From: Hyphomicrobiaceae bacterium
GTDB lineage: Bacteria; Pseudomonadota; Alphaproteobacteria; Rhizobiales; Hyphomicrobiaceae
Direction of reading: 5' to 3'
NCBI GenBank assembly: GCA_017353825.1
Contig: JAFMSC010000251.1
Location: 1 to 6,564 of the forward strand
Length of the DNA stretch: 6,564 nucleotides
The notes under the pieces were generated by a model that did not search any database, was not told the origin of the DNA, and saw nothing but the letters and a program-made list of their open reading frames with translations. Positions 6,092-6,564 of the stretch are shown piece after piece. A program made the position numbers and the translations under genes. Numbering within the stretch: position 1 is the stretch's first letter; each line of letters begins with the position of its first letter.

Positions 6092-6564
6092 TCACGCCCG
6101 CACGCTACCGGGCCGCGCCATGGCCGCGCCGGGCCACACGGACCAAGCCGCGCGCGCATATTGCGGAGGGTAGGCGACCTTGGCCTCCAGCCGCTCTGCC
6201 GCGTGCCAGACCCAGCGGGGGTTGTCGAGGAAGGCCCGTGCCAGGGCGACGAAGTCCGCCTGGCCGGAAGCCACGACCGTCTCAGCCTGCGTCGGGTCAA
6301 CGATCAGCCCCACGGCACGCGTGAGGATGCCCACCTCGGCCTTCACCTTGGCCGCCATCGGCACCTGGTAGCCTGGCGTCAGCGGCACCTTCACATGCGG
6401 GACAGCCCCGCCGCCGGAGATGCACACGTAGTCGACGCCGGCGGCCTTGAGCTGGGCCGCAAGTGCTACCGCATCGTCCGGCGTCAGCCCGCCGTCGGCC
6501 CAGTCGGTGCCGTTGAGGCGCGCGCCCAGTACCCTGCCCGCCGGCACCGCCGCGCGCACCGCTC
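6092..6564 (-). CDS. NADH:flavin oxidoreductase, Old Yellow Enzyme family, C-terminal part
   Basis: The frame is open from the right window edge to a TGA at 6094-6092, giving about 157 C-terminal residues of an FMN-dependent TIM-barrel ene-reductase; the N-terminal half is outside. It most resembles the YqjM-like branch: RLNGTDWADGGLTPDD, GVDYVCISGGGAVPHVKVP, PGYQVPMAAKVKAEVGILTRAVG and QADFVALARAFLDNPRW cover the barrel's later strands and FMN-phosphate loop. The PPQYARAAW segment near the end matches the C-terminal position where YqjM carries an Arg that reaches into the neighbouring subunit's active site. About 17 extra residues follow, whereas YqjM stops almost at once. Such enzymes reduce activated C=C bonds with NAD(P)H; the physiological substrate is unknown. 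Its stop overlaps a GTG in the frame of the SixA-like gene. Confidence 0.88.
   Translation of the reverse strand, partial: AVRAAVPAGRVLGARLNGTDWADGGLTPDDAVALAAQLKAAGVDYVCISGGGAVPHVKVPLTPGYQVPMAAKVKAEVGILTRAVGLIVDPTQAETVVASGQADFVALARAFLDNPRWVWHAAERLEAKVAYPPQYARAAWSVWPGAAMARPGSVRA

Overview
This is a GC-rich window that reads like a bacterial chromosome, most likely from an alphaproteobacterium. That placement is an inference from base composition, gene types and the style of the terminator; no rRNA or other marker is present. The genes are of ordinary metabolic and transport type. I see no phage, insertion sequence, tRNA or CRISPR signal, and no clearly new multi-gene system.

Layout. Two genes run left to right: the 3' part of an MBL-fold metallo-hydrolase (2-406) and a DUF2064/TIGR04282-type glycosyltransferase-like protein (about 511-1113). 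A strong intrinsic terminator lies between them. They converge on five leftward genes. Read from the right edge, these are the C-terminal part of an Old Yellow Enzyme-type flavin oxidoreductase (6092-6564), a SixA-like histidine phosphatase (5487-6002), a TrpG/PabA glutamine amidotransferase (4827-5441), a TAXI-type TRAP solute-binding protein (3398-4444) and a fused TRAP permease (1153-3231).

The two transport genes together make a complete TRAP-TAXI uptake system: a periplasmic binding protein with a signal peptide and an excellent ribosome binding site, then a single-polypeptide DctQ-DctM-like permease. The 166 bases between them hold a 14-bp tandem duplication and a GC-rich hairpin, which may set the ratio of binding protein to permease. 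Upstream of the binding-protein gene is a 382-bp gene-free stretch with about five degenerate 14-bp tandem repeats, another hairpin and two weak promoter candidates. This is the least explained part of the window. The trpG/pabA gene stands apart from any visible tryptophan or folate gene.
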